NCBI RefSeq assembly: GCF_029633865.1
Contig: NC_079216.1
Span: 17,024,505 to 17,088,504, forward strand
Direction: 5' to 3'
Source: Lampris incognitus
Lineage: Eukaryota > Chordata > Actinopteri > Lampriformes > Lampridae
DNA: 64,000 bases
Of the stretch, positions 11,901 to 24,932 are shown in pieces. The notes beneath the pieces were generated by a model. That model ran no database searches. It had not been told where the DNA came from and was given only the letters and a program-made list of their open reading frames with translations. Position 1 is the first letter of the stretch; each line of letters starts with the position of its first letter. Both the position numbers and the translations under genes were made by a program.

Positions 11901-14900
11901 TATCACAATAGGAATGCCACGGGGCGTGTCCAGGTGCAGTTTTACGTGTCAAATGGGAAAAGGAAAAGGAGTCAGACCCTGAGCTTCACCTACCTGGACC
12001 CCTCTGCTGACCTCATGGCTGGAGCCCCGCTGGTGAAGCAGGAACCCTCTGATTTAGACTACATCCCATGTAATCCACTGTCCTCCCCTGACCAAGCCTT
12101 CTGTCTAGACATCCCTTTTCATGAGTCCTGTGGACAAGTGCCTTATGATCGTACCCTTCAACCAGCATACTCCCAGCTTGTCTCCTTTCCCCTCCAGGGA
12201 CATCGTGCCCATGCAGGGCAACCGCAGATAAACACCATGAACATGGTCGATCTTATGCCAGCCTCACAGACTGCCCCACAAGGTGTGCCTTACATCCACA
12301 AATCAAATTCCAATGTACAGTATACTGACTCAGTCTTAGCCAATCGCACTGTTCTAGCCCAAACCAACATGGCTGCCTCCATCTCCAGCAGAGAGATAAC
12401 ATACCAAAGTCCTATCAGGACTGATCTACACCACCCAGAGTCTCAGGACAGCAACCACTCTTCAGCGCCATCCTTCTTGCTTGGTCACCACAGCCCCTTG
12501 GGGGTCTCTAACCTGCTGCCGAAAGTGAACCCACACTTATTACCTCCTAAGACATCTTCAGTCTCCCTACACACCTCCTCTGGTGGACCTGCAAGGCAAC
12601 AATCTCCATGTTTGGCTCTGGATAGGGCCGTCCTGACTCCAGTCGACCCTCAGACGCTCCCTCCAGCCCCCCATTCCCTGTTTTGCAGCACAGGGAGTGG
12701 GGAGGTGATGGTGAACGTCAAGCAGGAGCAGAAGGAGAAGCTGAGCCCGGGCTCCTTGGCCCTTCAGACTATCACTCTGGATGACGGTATGAGCTTTAGT
12801 TTTGTTCATAAACGCAAATCACCTCGCACCATGAGATGAGGGCTAAAACATTTTTATTTGTGGCTGGTAAAGTGGCTTATCTTGCTAACTGTTTTGGCAG
12901 ATGACCAGACTTCATTTTGAGGCACCAGTCGAAAAGTCTAGGTGACTGGTGAAATAATGACAATGTCCTGTAAAATTGGGGTCTCATATTGCGATAAACC
13001 AATATCTCTTTTTCTCTGGTGATACCTCCTCCACGTACAAATTTTTAGATTTAGGCTGATATGGCGTAACGATCCGATCCATTATTTTTGCTGAAGAGTG
13101 GGAGACTTAGACTGCTAGTTTGGAAGTCAATGGGCAAAATAACTGAGACAGAATAATTTTTTTCCACCATTAAAGTAATTTCTACCCCAGGTGTGAGCCT
13201 AACTCCACACACTGTTTTGAGAAATGCTAAAATGTGGGCAAGTGGCTGAGAGAGGGGGCGGGGGAGGGGGGGCGTGACTGTGTGAGGCAGGAGCATGGGC
13301 AGGAGTAGCTGTGGTGAGATCCGTGAGAAGGGCCTGGCACAAATTGCCGGCTCGCTGCTGTACCCACCCGGTTCCCTCCACCGGCCTACCTACCGGCATG
13401 GCATCCTGCTCCACCCGGCAAAGACACCCCACCTGCTGTGACGCAGATGCGCTGCAGCCGGCAGGGGGCCCCGCGAGATGGGCCGCGGCTTTCCGGTGGC
13501 GGAGAGAGGTGGGCGACAGGGCAAATGTTCTCCCAACACTGTGCGAGCCCAGTCCAACTGACCCAGTTTTCTGGTTGTGCTTCTATAGCCATCTAAAGCA
13601 GAAGTCCAAAACATTGTGCCATAATTGAAAAAGATGAAATAATATAACTGTAAAATTAGAGAAATTCAAAAGGTTGGTAGAAAATGTAATAAAGGTGCAA
13701 GGTTAGTGAGTAAACTCCTGTGAATGATGTGAGTCATGAACAAATTGTTCGAAAAAATGACTCTTTTTACTGAGTCGGGAGTGACAAGTCCTTGTCTGCT
13801 TTAACTTGTTCACTGACTTGCCCCTCCCGCTAGCTAGTGCGAGCAGCGACGGCGAGACAATGTGTCATTATTGTGCAATTCTTATATTAACTGTATTTGT
13901 GGGAATGTGTCAAGTTGACGACTGTTTTAACCTATGAGAAAAGCAACCACTCGTTTTCCATGCTCTGAGCTGGAGGTCTCCAGCTGCACGAGTCACTCAC
14001 TCACCCACAAGTTCCATGCCACAGTCAGTAACCATCCATGAATTTTAATTTGCCCCCCCCCCTTTTTTTCTCCCCAATTGTACCCGTCCAATTACTCCCC
14101 CTCTTCTGAGCTGTCCCGGTTGCTGCTCCACCCCCTCTGCCGATCCAGGGGACGGCTGCTGCGATAGTGTAGCAGTGTCTGGAGGAGGCTGGTATTGAAT
14201 GTGCACCCTTGGGTGAGGTGTGCCCTGATTCCGTTCTTTAAGGACTGATTCAGCTGCCCCCCCATTGGCAGCTGGGTTATAGAAAGCTGTCCGAATATGG
14301 TGGATCCCTTTCCCTTTCAGGTAGGAGGACAGTTCGTGTGAGACCATCTGGGGCCCATTATCGGTCATGATTATCTTCGGCAAACCCCATCACGAGAGCA
14401 GGGTGTCTAAAATATCATTGACACCTTGGCTGTAACCGAGCTCACAGGTGTCACCTCCGGCCACTTAGAGTGGAGGTCATAGGTCACAACAATAAACCAC
14501 TGGTGGTGTGGTACCCCATGCAGCTCGCCGCAAATGTCAAGTTGCAGATGCTCCAAGGGTTGGGACGGCCAGTTCAGGGGCTGCATGGGTGGGGGCGGGG
14601 CTGGAGCCTTGGTCTTACTGCTGAGCAGACAGGCAGTGCAGTCCTTGACCAGGGTCTCGATGTCGCTGTCGATCCCTGGCCACCATACGAGGTCCTAGCA
14701 TTGTTGTTGGGCCCAAGTGGCCCTCGTTTGCCATAGCAAGGACATGCACACGAAGGGCACTTGGGAGCACAGTGCAGAGCCGACACATTTACACCTTGGG
14801 ACAATTTAGTATGGCCGATTCGCCTGACCTACATGTCTTTGGACTGTGGGAGGAAACCGGAGCCCCTAGAGGATACCCATGCAGACACAGGGAGAACATG

Positions 14901-17274
14901 CAAAGGCCACACACAGGACGACCCGGGACGACCCCCGAAGTTGGACTACCCCGGGGGTTGAACCCAGGACCTTCTTGCTGTGAGGCATCCGTGCTAACCA
15001 CTGTGCCGCCCTCATACAAACTCGAGTCCGTGAAAAGAATCGAACCTTCCATCACTAGAATGGCGACTCTCGATCAGCATATATTTAAAAGACTCGCACT
15101 CAAGGGCGGGGGCTGGGGGAGGTGGGTTGCCCACCTCGGATTAGAGGGTGCCAACTTTTTTCTTTTTTTAAAAAAAATATCATTACGTAGATAAGCCCCA
15201 ATTGGTTGATTCTACTTCAGCATTGGCCTTGCAGGTTCAAGGTTGATTTAAAACAGTAGGTGTGTTCAGCCATTTTCCACTCATGAAATGACCATTTTTA
15301 TAAATTTGGTAAGAAATGTCAATATTAACACCAGCATTGATGGGTTTCATCACCGTTACAGTCTCATTCAGTTTACAGCTCAAAAAACGTCAGTGTTTAG
15401 TACCTCTTTAAAGAAATACAGAATTACATGTGCCAAAAATGCTGTGAGTCAGTCCATTTTGCTTTTGTTAATGATACGGTGTCAGATTTTAGTCTTGTGT
15501 CAAATCTCCAGCGCCGATACCCTGTTTTAGCTGGTATCATCCCGATATCCAACACCACGATCTGTCCACAGCTTTAAAAGCCACGTCCAGTGGAGCACAA
15601 AAAAATAAAATATTAGGTTTTTGCGGTCCTGGTGGCAGTGACGGGGTAACACTGGTGAAAGGCCATGAGGTGTTCCTTGCGACGTAACGTCATTTGAGAC
15701 CGTTAAGAAACGATCTCCTTGTGGAGTTATTTTTGGTCCTTATTTGCCCTATAGGAGAATATGAGGTTCTCCAGCAGCGTCCAGGGTTTCACCTTGAGCC
15801 GTTGCTGTTGCTCAGCGAGAACGCTCGCTGTGTACTTGAATAAATCAGCTCTGAGGCGATGGTCTGTATTTGTCAAGACCACAGTATTCCTGATACCGTA
15901 TGCCCGAAATGAGGCTTTGTTTGCTCTTCTGCGAAGCTGCCAGCTTTTGTGTGTGCGTGTATGTGTGTATACTCCAGCTTTCCACGATTTGAGTTAATTA
16001 TAGACCGGGAAGTAGTGTGTGTGTTTTGTTTAAATATAGGCAGGGTTCCTGTTTGTTTTTGTGTGTGTGTTTGTACTATGGCTCTCTGATGTAGGTTAAT
16101 TATAGTCACAGTTAGCTGGGATGACATCTGAACCGTGTGTAGGTTTGTGTGATTGGTGGACTGAAGCCTGCCCCACCCCGATGTTACTCTGCCTCAGTTA
16201 CCATGTGCCAGCTGTCATTGTGTAACGATGACAGGCACTCGGTGGACCCCCCCCCCCCACCTCCCCGCAGTAGGGTCTGGAGAGAAGCAGCTCAGTTTAA
16301 GTTGGGGGGGGGGGGGACTCGGCTTTGACCTTGCCCCACCCCAAGACCCTAACTTGCCCCCCTCCCCCACATGGTTCCAGGAAAGGGAATGTAGGTTTAG
16401 ATGAAGGGCCCGATCCAGGGTAAAGGAAAGGTATGGCTGCAGTTATGGTTCCAGTCACTGTGGATTTGTTTACGCATTTGTTTGATCTGCTCTCATGTGG
16501 CTCAGGTTTCACTCCAACTCACAGGCCCTCTGACACTGCTATGAATAGCGGGGCTGTATGGAGCCCTTTGGTCCATGTGCCTTTTATGTTACTGTATAAA
16601 TAGACCTACACATTCAGCCCAGAGACTTCGCATGGCCTCTTAATGAAGTTCCACCATTTATGTGAAATTGGCCCTTTTCAGAATCATTTAATACCACTAC
16701 TGCCACCTTCCATCACTATCTCCACGTACAATATACTATTACTTAAATTCATCTATCCATCCATCCATCCTCTACCCACCCAAATTTGGCACAATTTATT
16801 CATAGATACGACAGAACATCTTTCAATAGAGCGCCTAAAATATCCCTCTTGGATTGGCTTACACTGCCCTCTGGTGGCTGAAAGGCACATAGCGGAAGCT
16901 ACTTGTCAATGTGGCGACTCCCTACTAAATACTAATCAGGTTAGCTCTAAGTGTATAAAATAGTCAACTATAACTACGTTGTAAGGTAATTAACCATCAT
17001 TTCGGAGTTTTTAAATCATTTTGACTGGTAACATAATCGGTACTGGCTAAATGTTGTCAAACAGCGAGCCAGTAGCCACAATGAAAAATGCTTGTATCCT
17101 GCTTTGGTGTTGACGTTATTTATCTGTTTGGTTGTTGCAGTGAACGAGATCATCGACAGAGACATCTATGGGCTGAGCGGTGGCTCTGAGCTGGTCCAGT
17201 CGGATCAGGACCACTGTGTCTGGGAGGACGACTCCGCCGAGGCGGCCTTACCGTTCTGTGGCAGCCATCAGTAG
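2967..17274 (+). CDS. nfatc3: NFATC3, nuclear factor of activated T cells 3, complete
   Basis: NFAT factors are dephosphorylated by calcineurin, enter the nucleus and bind DNA with AP-1 partners. Nine coding exons join in frame: 2967-3057, 4173-5289, 5699-5861, 9143-9342, 10229-10401, 10656-10796, 11685-11740, 11874-12786 and 17141-17274 (2988 nt, 995 aa). Seen in order: an N-terminus close to NFATC3 (DELDF-like LVFGED); a calcineurin-docking PSIQIT at about residues 96-101; a serine-rich region and SP repeats with SVTEETW and SVTEDTW; the nuclear-localisation stretch KRRHSS; the Rel-homology DNA-contact loop [11 protein letters not shown]; the core [20 protein letters not shown]; an IPT domain; and a C-terminal activation region ending in the NFATC3-type [10 protein letters not shown]. 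Exon 8 is long and carries the IPT end and the activation region without the intron I would expect near there. The tail is shorter than in human NFATC3 (1075 aa). A read-through of exon 8 would stop at 12839, a possible short isoform. It could be either teleost NFATC3 paralogue. Confidence 0.96.
6353..6687 (-). mobile_element. tRNA-derived SINE (family 1), full length with 14-bp target duplication
   Basis: Read on the minus strand, the element starts with a tRNA-like head (A-box-like region and a B-box region) and ends in a CCATCCAT/GGATGGAT-type tail. It is flanked by exact direct repeats GGGGACCAACTCCC at 6339-6352 and 6688-6701, a clear retroposition signature. It lies in NFATC3 intron 3, antisense to the gene. 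Related copies recur at least eight times in the window. Confidence 0.9.
7185..7388. mobile_element. Foldback miniature element (CAGGGGTGGG termini)
   Basis: Two arms of about 85 bp (7185-7270 and 7305-7388) are near-perfect inverted complements, with termini CAGGGGTGGG and CCCACCCCTG. This looks like a non-autonomous hAT-type miniature element. The flanking 8-mers (ACCGCTAT and CATGCTGT) match at only 4 of 8 positions, so the target duplication is not proven. It sits in NFATC3 intron 3. Confidence 0.75.
7920..8345 (+). mobile_element. tRNA-derived SINE (family 2), full length with 11-bp target duplication
   Basis: The element starts GGCGTCCGGGTGGTGTGGCG, has a Pol III A-box-like TGGTGTGGCGG and a B-box-like region ending in TTCGAATCCCC, and ends in ACAATTGCGACAAGAAGC plus a G run. 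Exact direct repeats TGTCAAATTTA flank it at 7909-7919 and 8346-8356. A second full copy, on the other strand, is at 32767-33143. Confidence 0.88.
9987..10164. mobile_element. 178-bp hAT-type MITE with 8-bp target duplication
   Basis: Termini CAGTGGTGTAGTGG (9987-10000) and CCACTACACCACTG (10151-10164) are inverted repeats. The flanking 8-mers ATAGCATC (9979-9986) and GTAGCATC (10165-10172) match at 7 of 8 positions, which fits a hAT-type insertion. It lies just before NFATC3 exon 5. A LINE-like 3' tail fragment (about 9808-9850) lies upstream. Confidence 0.8.
14057..14152 (-). mobile_element. SINE family 2, 3'-end fragment
   Basis: The sequence is the reverse complement of the family 2 SINE tail: CCCCAATTGTACCCGTCCAAT, here with an internal match to CTCCCCAATTGTACC, and then CTCTGCCGATCCAGGG. 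It abuts an integrase fragment directly, so this part of the last NFATC3 intron is a mosaic of broken repeats. Confidence 0.75.
14153..14760 (-). pseudogene. Ty3/Gypsy-type integrase fragment, broken
   Basis: On the minus strand the translation shows integrase landmarks: a zinc-binding part (EGHLGP, then a CTACL pair); the first catalytic Asp in LQLDICGEL; and, in another frame, the second in TDNGPQ followed by [10 protein letters not shown], the expected third acidic position. A stop codon (after KVSMIF) and at least one frameshift separate the parts, so it is dead. It belongs to a different Gypsy lineage from the element at 41.8-45.5 kb. It is bordered by SINE fragments on both sides within the last intron of NFATC3. 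Confidence 0.8.
14770..15012 (-). mobile_element. SINE family 1 fragment
   Basis: This matches the tRNA-like head and body of the family 1 SINE on the minus strand (GGACAATTTAGTATGGCCGA, GGGAGAACATGCAAA, then GGTTGAACCCAGGACC and CTAACCACTGTGCCGCC). The tail portion is missing. Confidence 0.8.
15013..17140. other. Remainder of NFATC3 last intron
   Basis: This stretch has no recognisable exon. It contains short poly-C/G runs (about 16248-16314), a CCATC run near 16756-16771 and TG-rich segments (15948-16075). Nothing else is supportable. Confidence 0.6.
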
Positions 17275-17422
17275 TGTCTGCCACTGCCTTTCTTAGACGC
17301 CGACTGCGGTGCTACTTCTATGCATTTGGCAGTGTTAACCTATGATTGCTTTACAGATCTATGGTTTAATTTTGCAAGGCTGTCATGTCAAATTAGTTGT
17401 TCTTTAATTAATCTTTTTCAAG

Positions 17423-17980
17423 ATCTGTCGTCAAACAAGCGAATCCTTTAAAAGCGAAGCCGTCCGTACCTCATCCAAATACCAAAGATTTCCACTTGGC
17501 AAAAACCTTTAAAAAGACAAAGTGAGTCTAAAAATAACCTATTTAACCAATTAGAGATGTCTTGAAATAGACTCGGGTGGAAATGTTCATGTAATTTATT
17601 TGGCTAGTTATTTGCAAATCTATTTTTGATACTCTGGACTTGGCACAGTTTAAGAAAAACAAACATTTTCGATAACCATTTTCATTTAATAGCTGTTTTA
17701 CTTTGTATAATACCATTTCCGTTTAGGTTGAGTCGTTCTGATGTGAAGCATATACCACTGAACCATCAAAATGTATCATTGTTGGAAGTTTTAAATAAAA
17801 CAAATGCAAACTGTTTTTGGTGCAAGGTGGAAGGAGCCTCTCCAGTCTGCACCGTGGTTGGGGGAGAATGTCCCTGATCGCTCAGATCCGTGTCGAGGAA
17901 TACGAGCCAAGGTCAAAGCAGAACAGCTTCTTGCCCTATATTTGCAAAGACAGGAGATTAGTGCCCGCAACAGCAAGTAA
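17423..17980 (+). CDS. Unrecognised spliced exons, possible small gene or fragment
   Basis: Exon A (17423-17521) is bounded by a pyrimidine tract plus AG and by GTGAGT. Its phase 2 end (AA) joins the single leading G of exon B (from 17727, after TTCCGTTTAG) to give Lys, and the frame continues open (KLSRSDVKHIPLNHQNVSLL). In a different frame, an open stretch ends RAKVKAEQLLALYLQRQEIS plus a few residues before TAA at 17978-17980. Composition looks coding in all three pieces, but I could not find the junction linking exon B to the final piece: either a small intron of about 60 bp or a frameshift. I do not recognise the protein, and a start codon is not visible. It could be the 3' end of a gene whose earlier exons lie in the NFATC3 region, or a decayed copy. 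Confidence 0.35.
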
Positions 17981-18939
17981 AGGGCTTCAAAGTGTTGAGA
18001 AAACTTGAATTGACTCCTGGACTAAATTGAACAAGTGCGGTCTGATTCTATTCAGAAAAGCATCGCTGATGCACCAACAACAGACAAAGTTATTGCACAG
18101 TAGTCTCCATTCCACAAAGAAGACAGCTGGAGTGGGGATAAAAAGGCGCTTTTTTAGAACTTTCAAGTACCCAAACCACTTTTTAGCATATTAAAAAAAT
18201 ATCCACCAATCCTGAGCCCTACAGGTAATCCCCAATACTTTTGTATCATCATTGACTTGGCGTCAGAACATGCCGGAAACAATGGGAAATTAAACCTGTT
18301 TAAATGTGCATCCAACTTTTTAGTGTAGATGTTTTCATTGAAAAACCACGGGGCATTTTCACGACTACTCACTGACTGGTAAAGGCAGTATTGGGTGTTC
18401 ACTGACACACTGCTTCGTTCCATCAAGGATGGTGTTTAATGAAACGTTGGGGGTTTCATTAGACACCCTATGGGAGCAGTACACGGTGTGCAGACTCCCA
18501 TTTTTCTGCATTTGACTAAAATAGGAGTTGCTGTCTCCACCAGATGGCTAATTATACAACATCCATTGTTAGTCTTCAGAATAGGGCAGAAATGATGTTT
18601 TAATGGTTTTTTAATGTATACATTAACTGGTTACTTTACCAATTAAAGATTCATTGATATGACAGTCTTCATAGCAAATGACACAGTGGGTACAGTGCAC
18701 TTTCAGCTCCTGTCGAATTCCAGTACTAGACTCTACATGGAAAATCTGACACAGTTGGATAAAAATTACATTTTCCACATAGCTCCTCCTGTGTCATGAG
18801 TGGCGTTAGACAAATTCAGCACATGAAACTTTTTTTCAAAAGTCCAATATTACAGAATTGTCAATTTGGTTTCACATAAGTAGTTTTAACCTGGCCTCAT
18901 TTGAGAAAGGATCTGATCTTAGTCAAGTCAATGAGAAAG
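17981..18939. other. Intergenic stretch between convergent genes
   Basis: This probably holds the 3' UTR of PDCD2L read on the minus strand. ATTAAA-type polyadenylation hexamers (TTTAAT on the plus strand) occur near 18598 and 18611. No other feature is seen. Confidence 0.4.
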
Positions 18940-20061
18940 TCATTTAAACAGCTGTTGGTCAGGATCAGCTTGGACAAAAACAAACTCTTCTAAAGGTGAG
19001 GTAGAGCCAGTGGTCCAGCAGCTCCTCCTGCAGGTGTACACCAGCACAGTTCCAAACTCCAGGACCATCTCTGAGTTGGAGTCCTTGCTCTGCAACAGAT
19101 TGACCAGAGCAGGCATTAGCTGAAATTCAAAAGTCCTGCTACTTCCACAGATACTACATACTGGAACCATCTTTGCCATGTTAGATGGCGGCTCGGAGAT
19201 GAAGAGAGGTTTTCCACTCCAGCAATAGCGGAGGATCTGCTCCGGACACAGTGAAATTGTCTTCATGAACCTGGAGAAGATGGCATCTCCGTGCCTAGCT
19301 TTGGTCTTCTCGTACTTCTCCTCCCCTCCTTCTCCTCCCCCTCCCACGTTCTCCAGCTCCGACACCTCCACACCCTCTCTCTCCTCATACTCTCTGAGCA
19401 GCTCCTGAGCGTGCTCCAAGTCAGCTTCCCCACCAAGATCCGATTCGTCCACCACACTAATGTAGAATGGACGGAAGATTGGAACGACCTGCTGAGTGTC
19501 CTCTGCTCCTGTCAGACTAAGATCCTGAAGCCTGGTGCTGACATCCAAACTGGAGTTGGTGGTGGTACCCTCCATCTCGGGTTCAACTGCATCCTCATTA
19601 ACTACAGCTGGCTTTTTGTCATACAAAACTCCCCCTCCATCATCACTTTCCATGCCCCAGTCATCAGCACCATCACACCAGTCCGTAGTTGCCATAGTAA
19701 CCTGTTTAGTCTGGGTGTCTCTGGGTGGCTGTGGCGTCGAGGCTGCTTTCATCTCTGTCTCCAGACACTGAGTACGAAAAACCTTCCAGCTCTCCGTTCT
19801 TCCATTGCACAGAGCAGAAGAGCAGGCAAATAAATGTAGGCTTCTGTGAAAGGCAGACGCCGCTAGTGGACAGTACACTTGTACCACATGGGATAAGGGA
19901 GCACGGCAAACACTACAACGAGGATGCTGCCAAGATATACCTGGAGGGATATCCGGCAGATCTCCGACTTTGTTTGTTAAAGAACACGACGGATACTTCC
20001 TCGAGTCAACCTCCCCATCACACAACCCTATGAGGGCCGACTCCCCGCTGGACGCAGCCAT
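18940..20061 (-). CDS. pdcd2l: PDCD2L, programmed cell death 2-like, single-exon coding region
   Basis: The 373-aa protein is of the PDCD2/PDCD2L/Tsr4 family. Family members act as dedicated chaperones of ribosomal protein uS5 (RPS2) and shuttle between nucleus and cytoplasm. The N-terminal half has the metal-binding pattern C49-x2-C52, C64, H72, H76, C80, C85. The middle is acidic and low-complexity (DDWGMESDDGGG; a Glu-rich and Gly-rich segment near residue 240). The C-terminal PDCD2_C domain runs from about residue 255 to the end (FMKTISLCPEQILRYCW, CSICG, EFQLMPALVNLL) and finishes EEFVFVQADPDQQLFK. Length is close to human PDCD2L (358 aa). The ATG at 20061 lies in a sensible context with G at +4. 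The whole frame is uninterrupted, whereas the mammalian gene is multi-exon, which raises the possibility of a retrocopy or a lineage-specific intron loss. No disabling change is visible, so it is probably functional. Confidence 0.92.
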   Translation of the reverse strand: MAASSGESALIGLCDGEVDSRKYPSCSLTNKVGDLPDIPPGISWQHPRCSVCRAPLSHVVQVYCPLAASAFHRSLHLFACSSALCNGRTESWKVFRTQCLETEMKAASTPQPPRDTQTKQVTMATTDWCDGADDWGMESDDGGGVLYDKKPAVVNEDAVEPEMEGTTTNSSLDVSTRLQDLSLTGAEDTQQVVPIFRPFYISVVDESDLGGEADLEHAQELLREYEEREGVEVSELENVGGGGEGGEEKYEKTKARHGDAIFSRFMKTISLCPEQILRYCWSGKPLFISEPPSNMAKMVPVCSICGSSRTFEFQLMPALVNLLQSKDSNSEMVLEFGTVLVYTCRRSCWTTGSTSPLEEFVFVQADPDQQLFK

Positions 20062-20345
20062 GATTCACATGGTCGCGACACCAACCGTAACTCGGAAGTA
20101 CAAGTTAGACATTCCGGCGCGTCGCCATAATATTACCGTAAAGACGGAGCGCGCCGCGAAAAATATCAGCGACTACTAATATCAGCGGAGAGTTCAAGGA
20201 AACAATGCTGTTGCTTAAGCAACCAACCGCTTAACTACCACATTAACTATCACAAAGTGTTGTCAAAATGTGTTTTAGATATTGTTCCGTACACTTTAAA
20301 GAACTACTCCTTGAACGTTCCTACTTGAAGCACTTCCGGGTCATT
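20062..20345 (-). promoter_or_regulatory. Probable PDCD2L promoter region
   Basis: Upstream of the PDCD2L ATG (minus strand), the sequence is CpG-containing (20110-20160). It includes an ETS-type CACTTCCGGG at about 20331-20340, common in TATA-less housekeeping promoters. Inferred from position and composition only. Confidence 0.4.
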
Positions 20346-21331
<986 letters not shown>

Positions 21332-21709
21332 GTCTCAGAAGTGTTGCAGCGTATGGGACTTGATCAAGTCTAAAGCTGATGATCTTATTGGCCATTGATC
21401 AATTAGCAACAGATTGCATTAAAACAAAACAAGATAGAAGAATAGCTAAGTGGGGAATCAAAAGTGGGGTCCAAAAAAAATTAAATCCTATGCTGTGTAA
21501 ATAAAACAGTATCACAAGTGACACCCTATGTTTTGTCAGATGTGGCACCAACAAGCTGTGCAACTCAGTTGTATTATTGCCTTACATGGGACATAAATTG
21601 ATACTTGTGGTGTCAAACAACATACATGGTGTACACGACAATAAACATGTTAGGATTTTTTTTCTTCCAATATTGAACAAAGACAAATTCTAGCACAGCT
21701 GCATGACCG

Positions 21710-23701
<1,992 letters not shown>

Positions 23702-24577
23702 TAGTGCTGTCAAACGATTACAATTTTGAATCAGATTAATCACAGGGTTGCTGTGGATTCATTTCGATTAATCACGATTAAATATCATTAATTTTTTATC
23801 TATATTAATCGCGTTTCATTTTGCATGAGCAAACAGACTCAGGAAAGAAGGGAATATATATGCACTTAACATGTTTATTAAACACCTTTAAGTTTGTGTT
23901 AACAAAAAACTTTGTTGGCTCTCTTTTTCAAAACAAACATTTATCCACATTAATGTGGCCCTGTTACTCCTTTTTCAGCCAGCTACTAATACAGACTAAC
24001 TTGTTGCCATTGTTCGAGAGGAGAGCTGACCGCTTCTTAGTTACAATGTTACCGGCAACTGAGAACAGCCTCTCACGCGGAACAGCGTGAGAGACGTTCC
24101 AACGTGAGGGTGGTTTGTCGCAAGCTGGGCGACGCGTCAGCCGAAGTGCTAGCAGAATCCCCGACTAACGGATGCTTCGCATTAATGTGGTATTTTAAGC
24201 TGGAAGTGCTTCGGTGAAAAGAAAACTCCTTCCTGCAGACTGTGCACAATACTTTATGTTGGTCGACTGTTCCATCTTGTTTTTTTTTGTATTCAAATTT
24301 CCCACCGAGAGGGCCAACGTGCTGTTTAGCGTCTTCCATACTTCCTTATCGAGTTGGTTAGTTCTATCACTACCGGATCAACTTTCCATTTGCGCATGCG
24401 CGGCGGCATGTGAGACGGTAACTACTTGGACAAACTGCCCGAAATGCGTTGAAAGAGACGTTTCAGGGATTTTGAGTCATTCTGCGGCGCAGATGGGTTA
24501 ATTGCGTTATAATTTTTAATCAGATTAAACATGATGATGGATTAATCCGCGTTAACGCCTCAATTTTGACAGCCCTA
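23702..24577 (-). mobile_element. Short hAT element with 8-bp target duplication
   Basis: Termini TAGTGCTGTCAAA (left) and TTTGACAGCCCTA (right) are inverted repeats of the hAT form. The flanks GTTTTAGT (23694-23701) and GTTTTAAT (24578-24585) match at 7 of 8 positions. At 876 bp it is far shorter than an autonomous element. It keeps only the N-terminal BED finger region of a transposase on the minus strand. Subterminal TTAATC/GATTAA motifs recur near both ends. Confidence 0.85.
24073..24339 (-). pseudogene. BED-type zinc finger fragment of a hAT transposase
   Basis: The 88-codon frame contains KVLCTVCRKEFSFHRSTSS and then KYHINAKH, i.e. C-x2-C ... H-x4-H, the BED DNA-binding finger found at the N-terminus of hAT transposases. 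The catalytic RNase-H-like domain and C-terminal dimerisation region are absent; the frame stops inside the element. Without transcript evidence I treat it as a remnant, although a protein of this type could still bind the element ends. Confidence 0.75.
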
Positions 24578-24609
24578 GTTTTAATGAAATGAAAAGAAAG
24601 CCACTCTAT

Positions 24610-24932
24610 TTTGTCATTGTATTCGTACAATGAATGTGTTCTCTGCATTTAACCCATCCTATTGTAGAGGAGCAGGGGGCAGCTGCAGCACCCGGGGACC
24701 AGCTCCAGTTCTTCTTTCCATTGCCTTGCTCAGGGGCACAGGCAGGAGTATTAACTCTAACATGCATGTCTTTTTGATGGTGGAAGGAAACCGGAGCACC
24801 CGGAGGAAACCCACGCAGACACAGGGAGAACATGCAAACTCCACACAGAAAGGACCTGGGACGGCCTTGGGTTCGAACCCAGGACCTTCTTGCTGTGAGG
24901 CAACAGTGCTAACCACTGGGCCGCCGTGCTGT
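24610..24932 (-). mobile_element. SINE with family 1 head and a different tail
   Basis: On the minus strand a tRNA-like head (CTAACCACTGGGCCGCC and GGTTCGAACCCAGGACC seen on the plus strand) is followed by the shared body. The tail then differs from the other copies (TTTAACCCATCCTATTGTAG on the plus strand). It is a subfamily or related SINE. Confidence 0.75.

Noticed and set aside
14470-14736. Plus-strand 88-codon frame
   Set aside because: It is the antisense shadow of the Gypsy integrase fragment.
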